The position numbers and the translations under genes were made by a program. Shown here piece after piece: positions 1-5,680 of a stretch of DNA of 9,191 bases. The notes under the pieces are model-generated. The model saw nothing but the letters and a program-made list of their open reading frames with translations. It ran no database searches and had not been told where the DNA came from. Origin of the DNA: Clostridiaceae bacterium (lineage in GTDB: Bacteria; Bacillota; Clostridia; Oscillospirales; Acutalibacteraceae); the NCBI GenBank assembly GCA_016297555.1, contig JAEDGK010000082.1, forward strand, positions 1 through 9,191, in the 5' to 3' direction. The first letter of the stretch is position 1. Each line of letters begins with the position of its first letter.

Positions 1-611
1 TATTTTTCATCAATTTTTAAAATTTGTGAAATATCGCTGATAACGAAATTTGCGGCGGTTATCGGATTTTCTTTTTTTGTGAAAAGGCATCCGAATACGC
101 CCGCATTTATGCCCGAAAGCACATCTATTTCACGGTCGCCGACCATAACCGTTTCGCCTTTGTCAAGCCCGTATTGGGAGCAAATCCAATTAATCGCGTC
201 GGGGGCGGGCTTTGCGGGAAAGCCTGCCGAGGAGTCAACAAACGCGGTGAAGTATTTTTTTAAGCCGTGTTCTTCAAGATAGTGCTGAGAGGATTCCCTG
301 CCCCTGTGTGTATAAAGAAAATGCCTTTTTCCGTTTTCGTAAAGCAGGGCAACTGTTTTAAGCGTGTTTTCAAACGGCAGGGCAATCGGTCGCAGGTTAT
401 AGTTATGCTCATAGCGGCGAAAAGCCTCTTTTTCTTCTTCGGTAACCGCATAAAATTCATATGCTGTTGCATACGAAGTTTCAAGCAGAGCCTTTGCCTC
501 GTCATAATCGGGCGTTTTGCCGTGCTCACCGAGAGCCTTTAAAAACGCCGAGGTTATGTGAGGATAGCTGTCAAAAAGCATTCCGTCAAAATCCCAAATA
601 TAATTTTTCAT
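1..611 (-). CDS. HAD-family (HAD-IA, phosphoglycolate-phosphatase-like) hydrolase, 3' end at or beyond window edge
   Basis: Reading leftward from the ATG at 611-609 gives 203 uninterrupted codons to the window edge. The next codon begins TA, so it may be the stop or a Tyr; the length already fits a complete small HAD phosphatase. All four HAD motifs are visible. Motif I is WDFDG with nucleophile Asp7 and acid/base Asp9. Motif II is the Thr in FLYTHRG (Thr101). Motif III is Lys134 in AKPAPDA, and motif IV is VGDREID (Asp159, Asp163) for Mg2+. Residues 15-80 form the helical cap expected of subfamily I. Such enzymes dephosphorylate small cytoplasmic phosphometabolites; the substrate cannot be told. 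A GAAAGG ribosome site lies about 10 bases upstream. The gene follows galE by 28 bases on the same strand, so the two are probably co-transcribed. Oddity: Met11 sits where motif I normally has Thr. Confidence 0.9.
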   Translation of the reverse strand, partial: MKNYIWDFDGMLFDSYPHITSAFLKALGEHGKTPDYDEAKALLETSYATAYEFYAVTEEEKEAFRRYEHNYNLRPIALPFENTLKTVALLYENGKRHFLYTHRGRESSQHYLEEHGLKKYFTAFVDSSAGFPAKPAPDAINWICSQYGLDKGETVMVGDREIDVLSGINAGVFGCLFTKKENPITAANFVISDISQILKIDEK

Positions 612-639
612 TTATTTTTAACCTTTCAAGCGAGGCTTA

Positions 640-1656
640 TCAGTCCTCAAACCCGTTGGGATTGTTTGACTGCCAGCGCCATGAATCCTCGCACATTTCA
701 TCAAGGTCGCGCGTTGCGCTCCAGCCGAGCTCTTGCTTTGCCTTTGTGGGGTCGGAGTAGCATATGGCAACATCGCCGCTTCTTCTGGGAGCAATTTCGT
801 ATTTGATTTTTTTGCCGCAGGCTTTTTCAAAAGCTTTAACAAGATCGAGAACGCTGTAGCCCTTTCCCGTGCCGAGGTTATAGGTGCTGCATCCCGTTTC
901 GCCGAGAACCTTTTCAACCGCCTTTATGTGACCGAGGGCGAGGTCAACAACATGGATATAGTCTCTGATTCCCGTGCCGTCGGGCGTGGGATAATCGTTG
1001 CCGCAAACATTAAGGTGGTCAAGCTTGCCGATGGCAACCTGAGTTATATAAGGCACAAGGTTTGCGGGTATTCCGTTGGGGTCTTCGCCTATTCTGCCGC
1101 TCTTGTGGGCGCCGATGGGGTTGAAATAACGCAGCAGGCAAACGCTCCACTCGTTGTCGGCGGCATAGGTGTCTTTAAGAATCCTTTCAATATAAAGCTT
1201 TGTGGTGCCGTAAGGATTGGTTGTCTTTCCCTCGGGCATATCTTCTCTGAGCGGTGACGGATTTTCGCTTCCGTAAACCGTTGCGGAGGAGCTGAAAACG
1301 ATTTTTTTGCAGCCTGCCGCCGCCATGGCTTCGCAGAGCGTGACTGTTCCTCCGATATTGTTGTCATAATATTCAAGAGGCTCTTTGCAGCTTTGGGGAA
1401 CGGATTTAAGACCTGCAAAGTGAATAACGGCGTCTATTTTGTTTTCTGAGAAAATTTTGTCAAGTCCGGCGCGGTCGCGGATGTCGCATTTGACGAATTT
1501 GACATCTTTGCCGGTAATTTCTTTAATTCGTTTTACACTTTCGCTCTTGCTGTTGCAGAGATTATCAAGTATAATGGTGTCATATCCCGCATTAAGAAGC
1601 TCAACGCAGGTGTGTGAGCCGATAAATCCGGCACCGCCTGTAACAAGAATTGACAT
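640..1656 (-). CDS. galE: UDP-glucose 4-epimerase, possibly also UDP-GlcNAc 4-epimerase
   Basis: This 338-residue protein has the same length as E. coli GalE. It interconverts UDP-glucose and UDP-galactose in the cytoplasm (Leloir pathway and supply of galactosyl donors). It is an extended short-chain dehydrogenase. The NAD-binding TGGAGFIGS is at residues 6-14, HFAGLKSV at 79-86, the catalytic SSSATVYG (Ser124) at 122-129, and the NPYGTTK catalytic Tyr149/Lys153 pair at 147-153. The substrate-domain stretch GIRDYIHVVDLA is at 229-240 and PRRSGD at 290-295. Residue 299 is Cys, where E. coli has Tyr; Tyr299Cys in E. coli GalE is known to open the pocket to UDP-GalNAc. I chose the ATG at 1656 because GGAGGG lies 7 bases before it; an in-frame TTG at 1671 overlaps that site and would add MEGYA to the N terminus. 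It is first in a leftward operon with the HAD gene and divergent from the HD gene. Confidence 0.97.
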   Translation of the reverse strand: MSILVTGGAGFIGSHTCVELLNAGYDTIILDNLCNSKSESVKRIKEITGKDVKFVKCDIRDRAGLDKIFSENKIDAVIHFAGLKSVPQSCKEPLEYYDNNIGGTVTLCEAMAAAGCKKIVFSSSATVYGSENPSPLREDMPEGKTTNPYGTTKLYIERILKDTYAADNEWSVCLLRYFNPIGAHKSGRIGEDPNGIPANLVPYITQVAIGKLDHLNVCGNDYPTPDGTGIRDYIHVVDLALGHIKAVEKVLGETGCSTYNLGTGKGYSVLDLVKAFEKACGKKIKYEIAPRRSGDVAICYSDPTKAKQELGWSATRDLDEMCEDSWRWQSNNPNGFED

Positions 1657-1663
1657 TGCATAT

Positions 1664-1669
1664 CCCTCC
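1664..1669 (-). promoter_or_regulatory. Ribosome binding site of galE (fixes its start)
   Basis: GGAGGG on the minus strand, 7 bases before the ATG at 1656. The alternative in-frame TTG at 1671-1669 shares a base with it and would have no site of its own, so the ATG is preferred. Confidence 0.85.
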
Positions 1670-1751
1670 AAGGATTGTGATGAAATATATTCAAATTATA
1701 TGATATTATATATTTTTCAAAAAATCAACGGAAGTGTCAACAATATTTTGC

Positions 1752-1759
1752 AAAAAGGG
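1752..1759 (+). promoter_or_regulatory. Ribosome binding site of the HD gene (favours the TTG start)
   Basis: AAAAAGGG lies 10 bases before the TTG at 1770. The other in-frame starts are poorer: the GTG at 1761 directly abuts this site and the GTG at 1734 has no comparable site. Confidence 0.55.
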
Positions 1760-1769
1760 TGTGTTTTTT

Positions 1770-2429
1770 TTGTTAAGCTATGAAAATTTGAGGAAAGATG
1801 AAGAAATATTAAGCTATGTCGGAGCGGCAAACGATGTGCTCGGAGCGCTCGGCTTTACGGAGCACGGAATGGCGCACGCCGTTAAAACGGGTGAGGATGC
1901 AAGCAGAATTCTGAGAACTCTCGGCTACGGCGAGCGCGAATGTGAGCTTGCCAAAATAGCCGGTCTGCTCCATGATATCGGCAACTGCGTCAACCGCTGC
2001 GACCACGCGCAGAGCGGCGCGTTCCTTGCCTTTGAGCTTTTGAGAGCGAGAAATTTTCCCGTTGACGAAGTAATAAAGGTTACAACCGCCATCGGTCATC
2101 ACGACGAAAAGACTGCGGCGGCGGTAACTCCCATTGCCGCGGCGCTTATTCTTGCGGATAAAAGCGATGTAAGAACATCGAGAGTCAGAAACAAAAAAAC
2201 GGTTTCAACCGATATTCACGACAGGGTTAATTATGCGGTTTCCAACTCAAAGCTTGATATAAACGCCGAGAAGAAGATGATATGCTTAACACTCAAAATA
2301 GACACGCTTGTGTGCGCGGTTATGGATTATTTTGAAATCTTTCTTGAAAGAATGGTGCTTTGCAAAAAGTCGGCAGAGTTTTTGGGCTGCGATTTTGAGC
2401 TTATTATTAACGATACGAGGCTGCTGTGA
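1770..2429 (+). CDS. HD-domain phosphohydrolase family protein, substrate unknown
   Basis: This is a 219-residue protein read from a TTG start. It has the metal-binding pattern of the HD superfamily: His32/His36 in EHGMAHAV, His68-Asp69 in LLHDIGN, His79 in the DHAQSGA stretch, His110-His111-Asp112 in IGHHDE, and Asp130/Asp133 in LADKSDVRTSRVR. HD proteins are metal-dependent phosphohydrolases, often acting on nucleotides. The C-terminal half (IHDRVNYAV, MDYFEIFLERM, FELIINDTRLL) resembles a conserved but uncharacterised HD family that I recall from clostridia, whose N termini align with a start near here. No ATG exists near the 5' end; TTG 1770 is preferred because AAAAAGGG precedes it by 10 bases, with GTG 1734 (231 residues) as the alternative. 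Its stop overlaps the ksgA start by one base, so the two are translationally coupled. No membrane segment is seen. Confidence 0.88.
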   Translation: MLSYENLRKDEEILSYVGAANDVLGALGFTEHGMAHAVKTGEDASRILRTLGYGERECELAKIAGLLHDIGNCVNRCDHAQSGAFLAFELLRARNFPVDEVIKVTTAIGHHDEKTAAAVTPIAAALILADKSDVRTSRVRNKKTVSTDIHDRVNYAVSNSKLDINAEKKMICLTLKIDTLVCAVMDYFEIFLERMVLCKKSAEFLGCDFELIINDTRLL

Positions 2430-3298
2430 TGTATAATTTAACGGATGTCGGAACAATAAAGGAAATACTTGCCCGCCACGGGTTTCACTTTTCAAAATCG
2501 CTCGGTCAGAATTTCATAATAAATCCGTCGGTCTGCCCGAGAATGGCTGCGGAAAGCGGCATTGACGCCGACAGCGGCGTTATTGAGATAGGCGCGGGCA
2601 TAGGCGTGCTGACTGCGGAGCTTGCAAAGCTTGCAAAAAAAGTGGTCTGCATTGAGCTTGACAAAAGACTGCTGCCCATTCTCGGCGAAACTCTCAAAGA
2701 TTTTGACAATATAGAAATAATCAATCAGGATGTGCTCAAAACCGACCTTGCCGCTCTGATTAAAGAGAAGTTTGACGGAATGCCCGTTTGTGTCTGTGCA
2801 AATCTGCCTTACTATATCACCTCGCCCGTTATTATGACCCTGCTTGAAAGCAGACTGCCGATTGAGGCGATAACGGTTATGGTTCAGCGAGAGGCGGCTC
2901 AAAGGCTGTGTGCCCGCGTCGGAAGCAGGCTTTCGGGAGCGGTTACGGTGGCGGTTGATTATTATGCACGGGCGGAAAAGCTTTTTGATGTCTCGGCAGG
3001 CTCTTTTATGCCTGCGCCCAAGGTTGACAGCAGCGTTATCAGAATGGATATCCGCAAAGAGCCCGAAACGGAGCTGACCGATGAAAAAATGTTTTTCAAA
3101 ATGGTTCACGCCGCCTTCGGTCAGAGAAGAAAGACGGCGGCAAATTCAATAAGCTCCGGAATGGGTATTCCGAAGGAGCTTGCCGCCCGCGCGATTGCAG
3201 AGTGCGGCTTGCCTCCCGCCGTGCGTGCGGAGGAGCTGGATATGCGCGAATTGTCGCAGTTAAGCGAAAAAATTTGCGATTTGTTAAAAAGTTGTTAA
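2429..3298 (+). CDS. rsmA (ksgA): 16S rRNA (adenine1518-N6/adenine1519-N6)-dimethyltransferase
   Basis: This 289-residue protein uses S-adenosylmethionine to dimethylate the two adjacent adenines in the helix 45 loop of 16S rRNA, a late step of 30S assembly. Seen in order: FSKSLGQNFIIN (21-32), the family N-terminal signature; SAM-binding motif I VIEIGAGIGVLT (51-62); the acidic ribose-binding CIELD (74-78); NQD (99-101) for the adenine of SAM; catalytic motif IV NLPYYIT (125-131); then MVQREAAQRL, the SFMPAPKVDSSV loop and FGQRRKT near the C terminus. The ATG at 2429 overlaps the upstream TGA (TGATG), with GAGG 8 bases before it; a GTG at 2426 is possible but adds one residue. The neighbour is unusual: in many Firmicutes ksgA follows rnmV, whereas here an HD gene takes that place. 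Loss of KsgA classically gives kasugamycin resistance. Confidence 0.97.
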   Translation: MYNLTDVGTIKEILARHGFHFSKSLGQNFIINPSVCPRMAAESGIDADSGVIEIGAGIGVLTAELAKLAKKVVCIELDKRLLPILGETLKDFDNIEIINQDVLKTDLAALIKEKFDGMPVCVCANLPYYITSPVIMTLLESRLPIEAITVMVQREAAQRLCARVGSRLSGAVTVAVDYYARAEKLFDVSAGSFMPAPKVDSSVIRMDIRKEPETELTDEKMFFKMVHAAFGQRRKTAANSISSGMGIPKELAARAIAECGLPPAVRAEELDMRELSQLSEKICDLLKSC

Positions 3299-3305
3299 AT
3301 TTTTC

Positions 3306-3334
3306 TTGACAATAAATGCCTTTTGTGTTAATGT
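3306..3334 (+). promoter_or_regulatory. Sigma-A-type promoter of the lysine riboswitch/transporter unit
   Basis: A perfect -35 TTGACA (3306-3311) is followed after 17 bases by TAATGT (3329-3334), a modest -10 preceded by TGT, that is, an extended -10 TGn. Transcription would begin near 3341, about 15 bases before the aptamer. The -35 lies only 8 bases after the ksgA stop, and no convincing terminator separates them, so some read-through from the HD-ksgA operon into the riboswitch is likely. Confidence 0.65.
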
Positions 3335-3355
3335 CAATGAGTAATTAAAAAAGTA

Positions 3356-3514
3356 TGATAGAGGTGCAGAAGCTAAGAGTAGCTTGCTCCATTCGGGAAA
3401 CGGGAGCTTTGCAAAAGGGGCTTTTGCCGAAGTGAGCGCTTGCCTGCCCGAGGCGGCGTTTGCTGGGTCGATGCAAAATATGTATCGGACTGTCACGGTT
3501 GTGGAGCGCTATCA
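3356..3514 (+). ncRNA. Lysine riboswitch (L box) aptamer
   Basis: The conserved blocks of the lysine aptamer appear in order. GATAGAGGTGC (3357-3367) opens P1 and the core. AAGAGTA (3375-3381) is the loop-E-like motif in P2. AAAAGGGGC (3413-3421) and GCCGAAG (3426-3432) come next, then TTTGCTGG before the P5 hairpin CGATGC/GTATCG (about 3469-3487), ACTGTCACGG, and the closing GTGGAGCGCTATC. P1 is formed by TGATAG (3356-3361) with CTATCA (3509-3514). The order and spelling closely match the B. subtilis lysC leader as I remember it. The aptamer binds free L-lysine. With the terminator downstream, lysine should switch the transporter gene off. Matching was by eye; a covariance-model search against the Rfam lysine family would confirm it. 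Confidence 0.94.
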
Positions 3515-3552
3515 AAAAAATTTTTTATGATTTTTTTGCTTCGATATGCAGC
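3506..3552 (+). promoter_or_regulatory. Candidate antiterminator of the lysine riboswitch
   Basis: Seven As (3514-3520) can pair with seven Ts (3531-3537). Further out, TATC (3510-3513) can pair with GATA (3543-3546) and GC (3508-3509) with GC (3548-3549). This structure uses the 3' strand of aptamer P1 and the 5' strand of the terminator, so it excludes both, as expected of a lysine-OFF transcription switch. The pairing is drawn by hand and includes an internal loop and a bulge. Confidence 0.5.
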
Positions 3553-3581
3553 CGCGGCTCATATCGGAGCTTTTAATTTTT
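3538..3581 (+). terminator. Intrinsic terminator, expression platform of the lysine riboswitch
   Basis: GCTTCGATATG (3538-3548) pairs with CATATCGGAGC (3560-3570) over 11 pairs including one G-U. After one bulged C, AGC/GCT extends the stem by 3 pairs around a CGCG loop. It is followed by TTTTAATTTTT (3571-3581). It stands between the aptamer and the GGAGG (3586-3590) of the transporter gene, so forming it would stop transcription before the gene. Confidence 0.85.
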
Positions 3582-3597
3582 AAACGGAGGAATTCAA

Positions 3598-5493
3598 ATG
3601 ACAAACAAGAGAAGATTTGCGGCGATATGTATGGTTATCGCCATTCTCGGCTCTTTGTTCTGCTTTGCGGCATTTGCCGATGAAGCGGATCCTGTTGCCG
3701 CACCCGATGCTGCCGTAAGTCAGGCAGCAGATGCTCCCGAGGAGCAGGGAGAGCCTGTTGAGGACGCCGTGCTGTTGACTGCCGTTGCAGATGACGCGGC
3801 TGTTCAGGCTGAAAGCGCGTTTGCGGTTGATGTTGACGGAGAGATTTGCGAATACGACCTTTCCGACGGTGACTCGGCTCATGCTTATGTTGACAATTAT
3901 GCGGACAACCTTACCAATGACCCGGGCTTTGAGGCTCATGTAGCCGCAGCCATCGCAAAGGTTCGTGAAAGCATAAGCTCTTATGCTTCAATCCTTTCAC
4001 TTCTTCCCCCCGTAATTGCAATCGTTCTTGCTCTTATCACAAAGGAAGTTTATTCTTCACTCATTATCGGTATTGTTGTAGGCGGCTTTATTTATGCCGG
4101 CGGAAACTTTGAAACGGCAATGAACCATGTTCTGTTTGACGGCTTTGTTTCCAGCCTTTCGGACAGCTACAATATGGGCATAATAGTATTCCTTGTTCTT
4201 CTCGGCGCACTTGTTTCGATGATGAACAAGTCGGGCGGCTCTGCCGCTTTCGGTCGCTGGGCATCAAAGCATATCAAAACAAGAGTCGGCGCACAGCTTG
4301 CAACCGTTCTTCTCGGCTGCCTTATCTTTGTTGACGACTATTTCAACTGCCTCACAGTCGGCTCCGTTATGAGACCCGTATGTGATGAAAAGAAGGTTTC
4401 AAGAGCAAAGCTCGCTTATCTTATCGACGCAACGGCGGCTCCCGTATGCATTATCGCCCCGATTTCCTCATGGGCGGCGGCAGTTGCAGGCTTTGCAAGA
4501 GGCGCGGGCGCAGAGAACGGAATCAGCCTTTTCGTTCAGGCAATTCCCTATAACTTCTACGCACTTTTCACCATCGTAATGATGGTTGCCATCACTCTTA
4601 TGAAGTTTGACTACGGCCCGATGAAGCTTCATGAAAGAAACGCTGTTGAAAACGGCGACCTCTTCACAAGCGATGCCGAAACCTTCAAAAATTCAAAGGA
4701 CGGCGATGACGCTAATCCCAAGGGCAGGGTTATCGACCTTGTTCTTCCCATTGTTGTTCTTATTATCGCCTGTGTTATAGGTATGATTTATTCGGGCGGC
4801 TTCTTTGACGGCGAGGGCTTTATTGCCGCGTTCTCAAATTCTGACGCATCCGTCGGTCTTGTTATCGGCTCGGCAGTTGCCATAATATTTGCGGTTGCTT
4901 ACCTTGTTATCAGAAGAGTTATCAGCTTTAAAGACGCCATGGCTTCTCTGCCCGAGGGCTTTAAGGCAATGGTTCCCGCAATCCTTATTCTTACCTGTGC
5001 ATGGACTCTTAAAGCCATGACGGACAGCCTCGGCGCAAAGATTTACATTTCTCAGCTTGTTGAAGGCAGCGCAGGTGCATTCCAGGCGCTTCTTCCCGCA
5101 ATCATCTTTGTTATTGCCGTCGGTCTTTCGTTTGCAACAGGCACATCATGGGGAACCTTCGGTATCCTTATTCCCATTGTTCTCAGCGTATTTGAGGCAA
5201 CCAATCCTCTCACCATCATTGCTATTTCTGCTTGTATGGCGGGCGCGGTCTGCGGCGACCACTGCTCTCCCATTTCGGACACAACGATTATGGCTTCCGC
5301 AGGCAGCCAGAGCAACCATATCAACCATGTTTCAACTCAGCTTCCCTATGCGCTCACGGTTGCGGGAGTTTCGTTTGTTACCTATATAATTGCAGGCTTT
5401 GTAAAGACGGTATATATTGTTCTTCCCATAGGAATTGTTCTTATGGTTGCGACTCTCCTGCTTATCAGAACGGCAACAAAGAAAAAAGCATAA
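3598..5493 (+). CDS. lysW: NhaC-family transporter, predicted lysine importer (LysW type)
   Basis: This 631-residue integral membrane protein carries NhaC superfamily signatures: FVDDYFNCLTVGSVMRPV (244-261), the APISSW stretch, TGTSWGTFGILIPI (514-527) and CGDHCSPISDTT (552-563). Classic NhaC proteins exchange Na+ and H+, but a branch regulated by lysine riboswitches has been proposed by comparative genomics to import lysine. The aptamer immediately upstream puts this gene in that branch; transport itself is inferred. Residues 1-27 look like a signal peptide (basic MTNKRR, hydrophobic core, AFA before DE). Residues 28 to about 128 are acidic and rich in Ala, Asp and Glu, and the first core membrane segment starts near residue 131. 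The family core is usually near 450-520 residues, so this N terminus is an addition. The ATG is 7 bases after GGAGG. Single-gene unit closed by the terminator at 5525. Confidence 0.9.
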   Translation: MTNKRRFAAICMVIAILGSLFCFAAFADEADPVAAPDAAVSQAADAPEEQGEPVEDAVLLTAVADDAAVQAESAFAVDVDGEICEYDLSDGDSAHAYVDNYADNLTNDPGFEAHVAAAIAKVRESISSYASILSLLPPVIAIVLALITKEVYSSLIIGIVVGGFIYAGGNFETAMNHVLFDGFVSSLSDSYNMGIIVFLVLLGALVSMMNKSGGSAAFGRWASKHIKTRVGAQLATVLLGCLIFVDDYFNCLTVGSVMRPVCDEKKVSRAKLAYLIDATAAPVCIIAPISSWAAAVAGFARGAGAENGISLFVQAIPYNFYALFTIVMMVAITLMKFDYGPMKLHERNAVENGDLFTSDAETFKNSKDGDDANPKGRVIDLVLPIVVLIIACVIGMIYSGGFFDGEGFIAAFSNSDASVGLVIGSAVAIIFAVAYLVIRRVISFKDAMASLPEGFKAMVPAILILTCAWTLKAMTDSLGAKIYISQLVEGSAGAFQALLPAIIFVIAVGLSFATGTSWGTFGILIPIVLSVFEATNPLTIIAISACMAGAVCGDHCSPISDTTIMASAGSQSNHINHVSTQLPYALTVAGVSFVTYIIAGFVKTVYIVLPIGIVLMVATLLLIRTATKKKA

Positions 5494-5524
5494 TTTCTGC
5501 CTAAGGTTGAATTGAAAAAACAGC

Positions 5525-5565
5525 TAAGAGCCTTTTGCCCCGCGGCAAAGGGCTCTTAAATTTTT
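5525..5565 (+). terminator. Intrinsic terminator after the NhaC-family gene
   Basis: TAAGAGCCTTTTGCC (5525-5539) pairs with GGCAAAGGGCTCTTA (5544-5558), 15 pairs with one G-U, around a CCGC loop. It is followed by AATTTTTG and, shortly after, a second T run. It begins 31 bases after the transporter stop and separates it from the sugar operon. The stem is near-symmetrical, with a TTAAA flank only on the 3' side, so it is best read as acting rightward. Confidence 0.92.
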
Positions 5566-5599
5566 GCACTTTTTCCTGATATTGTACTGTCGGCGCTAC

Positions 5600-5628
5600 T
5601 TGATTTTTTTAATTGTATCGATTATACT
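5600..5628 (+). promoter_or_regulatory. Sigma-A-type promoter of the GH2-GPH sugar operon
   Basis: TTGATT (5600-5605) and TATACT (5623-5628) are separated by 17 bases, placing transcription start near 5635, about 46 bases before the GH2 ATG. An ATCGAT palindrome lies within the spacer (5617-5622). The flanking bases give only a poor dyad, so an operator cannot be claimed. Confidence 0.7.
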
Positions 5629-5680
5629 ATAAAAAGACACGGCAATTTAACCAAAAACCGCTGAAAGGAAAAAGAGAAAA

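Larger units (their letters stand above)
1657..1769. promoter_or_regulatory. AT-rich divergent promoter region between galE and the HD gene
   Basis: This 113-base gap must carry the starts of both transcription units. On the minus strand, toward galE, there are two TATAAT hexamers (plus-strand ATTATA at 1695-1700 and 1705-1710) and a TTGACA (plus-strand TGTCAA at 1735-1740). The nearer box is 24 bases from TTGACA, which is too far for a classical sigma-A promoter, and TTGATT at 1723-1728 gives 12 or 22. On the plus strand I find only weak matches, such as TTGTGA at 1675-1680 with TATATG 16 bases on. The region is presented as promoter-bearing from context; individual hexamer assignments are uncertain. 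Confidence 0.4.

Noticed and set aside
733..1257. Long open frame on the plus strand opposite galE
   Set aside because: galE on the minus strand is unmistakable across this interval; the antisense frame has no ribosome site or recognisable motif.
2492..3109. 205-codon open frame on the minus strand opposite ksgA
   Set aside because: It lies wholly inside the well-supported rsmA gene, and its translation, rich in His, Arg and Asn, looks like a reverse-frame shadow.
3265..3304. Possible terminator after ksgA: AAAAATTT pairing with AAATTTTT around the stop codon
   Set aside because: The stem would be 8 A-T pairs with a long loop and no G-C, partly inside the coding region; too weak to call.
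3512..3532. ATCAAAAAAATTTTTTATGAT as a protein-binding palindrome
   Set aside because: The dyad is almost wholly A/T, has a mismatch, and sits in the riboswitch expression platform, where the A and T tracts are better explained as antiterminator pairing.
5611..5630. LacI-type operator around ATCGAT in the sugar operon promoter
   Set aside because: Outside the central six bases the half-sites agree poorly, and no regulator gene is in the window to support it.
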